This document shows, in pieces, positions 60,242-64,000 of a DNA stretch of 64,000 bases. The notes beneath the pieces were generated by a model. The model was given only the letters and a program-made list of their open reading frames with translations. It did no database searches and was not told the origin of the DNA. Within the stretch, counting starts at the first letter, position 1. Each line of letters starts with the position of its first letter. The translations under genes and the position numbers were made by a program. This DNA comes from Sanguinoderma infundibulare (taxonomy: Eukaryota > Basidiomycota > Agaricomycetes > Polyporales > Polyporaceae). The stretch covers positions 2,604,001-2,668,000 of the forward strand of contig JAVLRN010000003.1 of NCBI GenBank assembly GCA_032821775.1, written 5' to 3'.

Positions 60242-61697
60242 TCAGAAATCGTCGTCAAGCGTGCTAGAGGCGCCTGGTCAGTAACGAGATCTAGAAGTCC
60301 GCAATGGGGGATACTCACAAAGTCTTGCTCGTGTTGACCTCGGCAGTCGCACTGGCGGCAGACGCGTTGACACCGGCTTTTGAGTAGTCGGAGACACGCT
60401 TCTCGAAGAAGTTGGTCTTGCCCTGGAGCGAGATCATGTCCATGAAGTCGAAGGGGTTCGTGACGCCGTAGTACTTGACGTCGCCAAGAGCCACGAGGAG
60501 ACGGTCGGCGACGAACTCGATGTACTGACGCATGAGCGCCGCGTTCATGCCGATGAGGGCACAAGGGAGCGCATCTAGTACAGATACGCTGTCAGATCGA
60601 CAAAATTGAAGGTGGAGGGAGCGCACATACCGGTCAAGAACTCCTGCTCGATCTCGACAGCCTCGGTGATGATCTTGCGGACGACATCAGGGTGTGGCCT
60701 CCTCTTGAGGTGGCTGAAGAGCAAGCAGGCAAAGTCGGTGTGCATGCCCTCGTCGCGGGAGATGAGCTCGTTGGAGAAGGTGAGACCGGGCATCAAGCCG
60801 CGCTTCTTGAGCCAGAAGATGGAGGCGAATGAACCGGAGAAGAAGATACCCTCGACGGCAGCAAAGGCGACGAGACGCTCCGCAAAGGCAGAGTTCTTGT
60901 CCGAGATCCAGCGGAGGGCCCAGTCTGCCTTCCTCTTGATGCACGGGATGGTGTCGATGGCGTCGAAGAGGTACTCACGCTCCTTGGGGTCCTTGATGTA
61001 GGTGTCGATGAGCAAGGAATAGGTCTCGGAGTGGATGTTCTCCATCATGATCTGGAAACCGTAGAAGCAGCGAGCCTCAGCAGCCTGGACCTCGTTGGAG
61101 AAACGCTCGACGAGATTCTCGTTGACGATGCCGTCAGAGGCGGCAAAGAAGGCGAGTACGTGGGAGATGAAATGCCGCTCATCGTCGTTGAGGCGGTTGT
61201 TCCAATCGTGGAGATCCTTGGAGAGGTCCATCTCCTCCGCGGTCCAGAAGGACGCCTCAGCCTTCTTGTACATTTGCCAGATCTACGTGCTAACGTTAAA
61301 TTCCCACATGCTGTCGCCATGCGCAAGAAAACATACCTCGTGGTACTGGATGGGGAAGAGAACGAAGCGACGCTTGGACTCCATGAGTAAAGGCTCCATG
61401 TCTACGGGCAGACGCGCCAATTAGCACGCGTCGCGACGTGTCATGACGTGTAATGAGTACTCACGTTCCGGGAGGTCGACCTCACCGACCCATTGATGCC
61501 TGGATGAGGAAGCAACGGGCTGCTCGGCCTCGACAAGCTGGAGCTTTTTCATGGCAGCCTCCACAGGCTCGGCCTACAAGGGACCCGATGCAAGTCAGAC
61601 ATGGTCATATGATCACACACGGCGCGTCATGACGGACCTTCGAAGTCGGCTGGAGGGAGGGCACACGAGGAGCAGTAATAAGGTCTGCGGCAGACAT
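60242..61697 (-). CDS. RNR2: Ribonucleotide reductase class Ia small subunit, copy 1
   Basis: The R2 subunit makes the tyrosyl radical needed to reduce ribonucleoside diphosphates. Exons: 61638-61697, 61465-61573, 61337-61401, 60631-61282, 60319-60574, 60242-60263; 387 aa. Iron ligands and radical Tyr are all present: [10 protein letters not shown] (Asp), ENIHSETYS (Glu, His and Tyr), [11 protein letters not shown] (Glu), [11 protein letters not shown] (Glu, His). The C-terminus is FTLDDDF, the peptide that docks onto the large subunit. The last four exons (65, 652, 256 and 22 nt) have exactly the same lengths as those of the divergent copy at 62191-63654, so both come from one duplicated gene. 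Confidence 0.97.
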
Positions 61698-62190
61698 GAT
61701 GGCTGTGGTCGAAGACGCGTGGAGGGTGTCGTAGGCTGGCTAGAAGCTCGAGCTCGTTGTCGGGGGCGGATGTGGTCCAGTACGAGACAGCGCGAGGGCT
61801 TATATATATGGTCGGATTGTCAACAACCGCCCCTGACGCGTTATTTGTCCGTGTTTACGCGTCGCGTCGCGTGCTGTTATATAACTTTGGGCGCGTCGCG
61901 ACTGTGGGAATTCCCCCACCTTTGTCGAGCCAATGCGAGGCCCAGGCGACAAAGCCGAAAAGAGCCGAAGGGACGTGCGGCGAAAGCGTGTTTACCCGAG
62001 GAGCTTGATTACGTGAGTATTCTCAGCGCGTGACATAACGCGAATGGCTCCGCGGGCGTCTGCGCGTAGCCGATGGTCGCTTGGCGGTGACCGGCTGGTG
62101 ACTCTGTTTCTCCTCTGCCAACGAATCGAATACTCCCCTTCCTTTCGTGCCACCGCTGTCTCTGCCTTGCTGGCCAATCCGTTGTGCTCC
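61698..62190. promoter_or_regulatory. Shared divergent promoter of two RNR small-subunit genes, with MluI cell-cycle boxes
   Basis: 493 bp between the two start codons. It contains ACGCGT at 61836-61841 and 61857-61862, plus CGCG-rich relatives at 61891-61900 and AACGCG at 62037-62042. A TATA tract (TATATATA) at 61801-61808 lies about 105 bp from the start of copy 1. In fungi ACGCGT is the site of the MBF (Mbp1-Swi6) G1/S activator, which controls RNR genes. Confidence 0.75.
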
Positions 62191-63654
62191 ATGCCTCCGT
62201 CTTGCGACCGCCAGACATCGTCCGCACCCCATCAGCCAATGCCCATCCAAAATGGCACCTCTACGCCCCCAGCGCTCACCAATGCCCACACGTCATCCGT
62301 CTCTATCTCACCCCATTCTCCGAGAAGCCCTATTGCCAAGCACCATGTCTCCAAAAGCAGCTCATTCTCCAGTGTCACTGGGGAAGAGCGCCCTCCAAGC
62401 CCATTAGACCCGCATGACAGATTCGTTGGCGAAGTCGACCTGCCAGAGCGTACGTCAATCATCATTGTCTCTCAACAGTTATTAATCTCCTTGACAGACC
62501 TTGAGCCTTTGCTAACCGAATCTACCCGTCGCTTTGTGCTCTTTCCAATACAGTACAACGAGGTACGTCCGTCCCATATGCCCCTCTGCTGTCAAATATC
62601 CTTACATCCCGCTTTGCAAAGATATGGCACATGTATAAGCGCGCTCAAGCGTCCTTTTGGACCGCCGAGGAGATCGATCTCTCGCACGACCTCCGGGACT
62701 GGAATGACAAGCTATCCAAGAGCGAGCGCCACTTCCTCTCGTATGTCCTCGCCTTCTTCGCAGCCTCTGACGGTATCGTGAATGAGAACCTCGTCGAACG
62801 GTTCTCCAACGAAGTCCAGGCTGCCGAAGCGCGCTGCTTTTACGGTTTCCAGATCATGATCGAGAACGTTCACTCCGAAACATACTCCCTCCTGATCGAC
62901 ACCTACATCAAAGACCCCCGCGAGCGCGCCCACCTCTTCGGCGCCATCGAGAACATAGAATGCATCAAGAAGAAGGCTGACTGGGCTCTACGCTGGATAG
63001 CAGACGACCAGTCCGCCTTCGCCGAACGCTTGGTCGCCTTTGCTGCCGTCGAGGGTATCTTCTTCTCTGGCTGTTTCGCCTCCATCTTCTGGCTCAAGAA
63101 GCGCGGCCTTATGCCCGGCTTGGCATTCTCCAATGAGCTCATTTCGCGCGACGAGGGCATGCACACAGACTTCGCCTGTCTGCTATTCCACCACCTCCGT
63201 CGTCGGCCACATCCGAACAGGGTCACCAAGATCGTCACCGAGGCCGTCGACATCGAGAAGGAGTTCCTCACCGGTATGTCACTGTCACTATGCAACATAC
63301 CTGAGCTAATTCGGCCGCGGTAGAGGCGTTGCCGGTGTCGCTGATAGGGATGAACGCGGACCTGATGTGCCAGTACATCGAGTTCGTCGCAGATAGATTG
63401 CTGGTCGCGCTCGGAAACGACAAGCATTACAACTCCACTAACCCCTTCGACTTCATGGACATGATCTCCCTCCAGGGCAAGACCAACTTTTTCGAGAAAC
63501 GCGTTTCTGACTACGCCAAAGCCCACTTCCACGGCGCACAGAGCGAGAAGCCGCCAGAGGCTCCTTCCCACCATGTCTTGTACGTTCTTTGCCCCCTAAG
63601 TTCGTTGTCCTGACGCCTGACGCCTGCCACAGTGCCCTGGACGAGGACTTCTGA
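62191..63654 (+). CDS. Ribonucleotide reductase class Ia small subunit, copy 2
   Basis: Exons: 62191-62449, 62498-62562, 62622-63273, 63324-63579, 63633-63654; 417 aa. All ligand motifs are kept ([41 protein letters not shown]), so unlike yeast Rnr4 it should be able to hold iron and form the radical. The C-terminus is FALDEDF. It differs from copy 1 mainly in a longer Ser/Pro/Thr-rich N-terminus (about 85 residues before EVDLPE) and in scattered changes such as Cys for Ser in [10 protein letters not shown]. An in-frame ATG at 62044 would add 49 residues but would sit over the promoter; I prefer 62191. Confidence 0.95.
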
Positions 63655-64000
63655 GCGCGATATCTTTATGAATTATTTGCGATTTGTACTGTTAGATGCC
63701 ACACCCCCGCTCCCATGTATCAACTGGCACATTGTACGTTAACACCCCACCTAGTCGTACACTACACCCATCGTTAAGTTGCCCATTTTTTGCATTGCTT
63801 TGCTCTTCGACCCACCACTGCTCACACATACTAATAAACAATGCACGAGTCGCGTGCGCATTGTTCGCGTCAAGTCGGGAAGATTCCCAGATTAGTTGCA
63901 CGCTACGCCTAGTACAGTTACCAGCCCTACGCTGCATTTCTTTATCCACAGCCACACGGCCCGTATTCCATTTACTGGACCTTGGAGTTTAGCCTAGAAC
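63655..64000. other. Intergenic to window end
   Basis: 346 bp after the stop of the second RNR gene. It probably holds its 3' UTR. No gene is visible. Confidence 0.5.

Noticed and set aside
62044..62190. Upstream in-frame start for the second RNR gene
   Set aside because: It would place coding sequence over the AACGCG-bearing promoter and adds residues unlike R2 N-termini. It remains possible but less likely.

Overview
The window is nuclear DNA of a filamentous basidiomycete, most likely a wood- or litter-decaying agaricomycete. The evidence is GC-rich coding sequence cut by many 45-60 nt GT-AG introns, a DUF6533 membrane protein (a family expanded in Agaricomycetes), a short TTAGGG tract, and secreted carbohydrate-active proteins (a GH79 enzyme, an AA3-type GMC oxidoreductase, an RlpA/expansin-like protein). 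I rebuilt gene models by hand from splice sites and reading-frame phase. About 28 genes are supported, on both strands with no operons.

Left part (1-38,300) is a dense, mostly housekeeping core: PHO81-like phosphate regulator (cut by the window edge), PEX12, an unrecognised RecA-like protein, a very large DDX60-type helicase, MDM10, a disordered RGG protein, spliceosomal SmG, a GPI-anchored GH79 enzyme, syntaxin-18/UFE1, TVP38, a VPS66-like acyltransferase, a two-RRM SR-like protein, a cystathionine gamma-synthase-family enzyme, a secreted RlpA-like protein, UTP12 and an M18 aspartyl aminopeptidase.

The middle part (38,300-56,100) is more accessory. It holds two same-strand GNAT paralogs on either side of a broken coding relic and a DUF6533 membrane protein, then IMP4, then three co-oriented enzymes (HxxxDG acyltransferase, flavin monooxygenase, secreted GMC oxidoreductase). 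The last two are separated by a short inverted-repeat element and by one copy of a duplicated ~400 bp block whose other copy lies in the promoter of the GMC gene.

The right part (56,100-64,000) holds ALG8, VMA21, a small N-acetyltransferase and a head-to-head pair of ribonucleotide reductase small-subunit genes. The pair shares one 493 bp promoter with two ACGCGT (MluI cell-cycle box) sites. Both proteins keep all iron ligands and the radical tyrosine.

Genes that could cooperate: UTP12 and IMP4 both act in the small-subunit processome; SmG and the SR-like protein both act in splicing; GH79, GMC and RlpA-like proteins are all predicted to be exported. I found no clearly new multi-gene system. 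The best leads are the divergent RNR pair, the duplicated block around the GMC gene, the candidate tailoring-enzyme group at 47-55 kb, and several extreme micro-exons, including an ATG-only first exon in IMP4.
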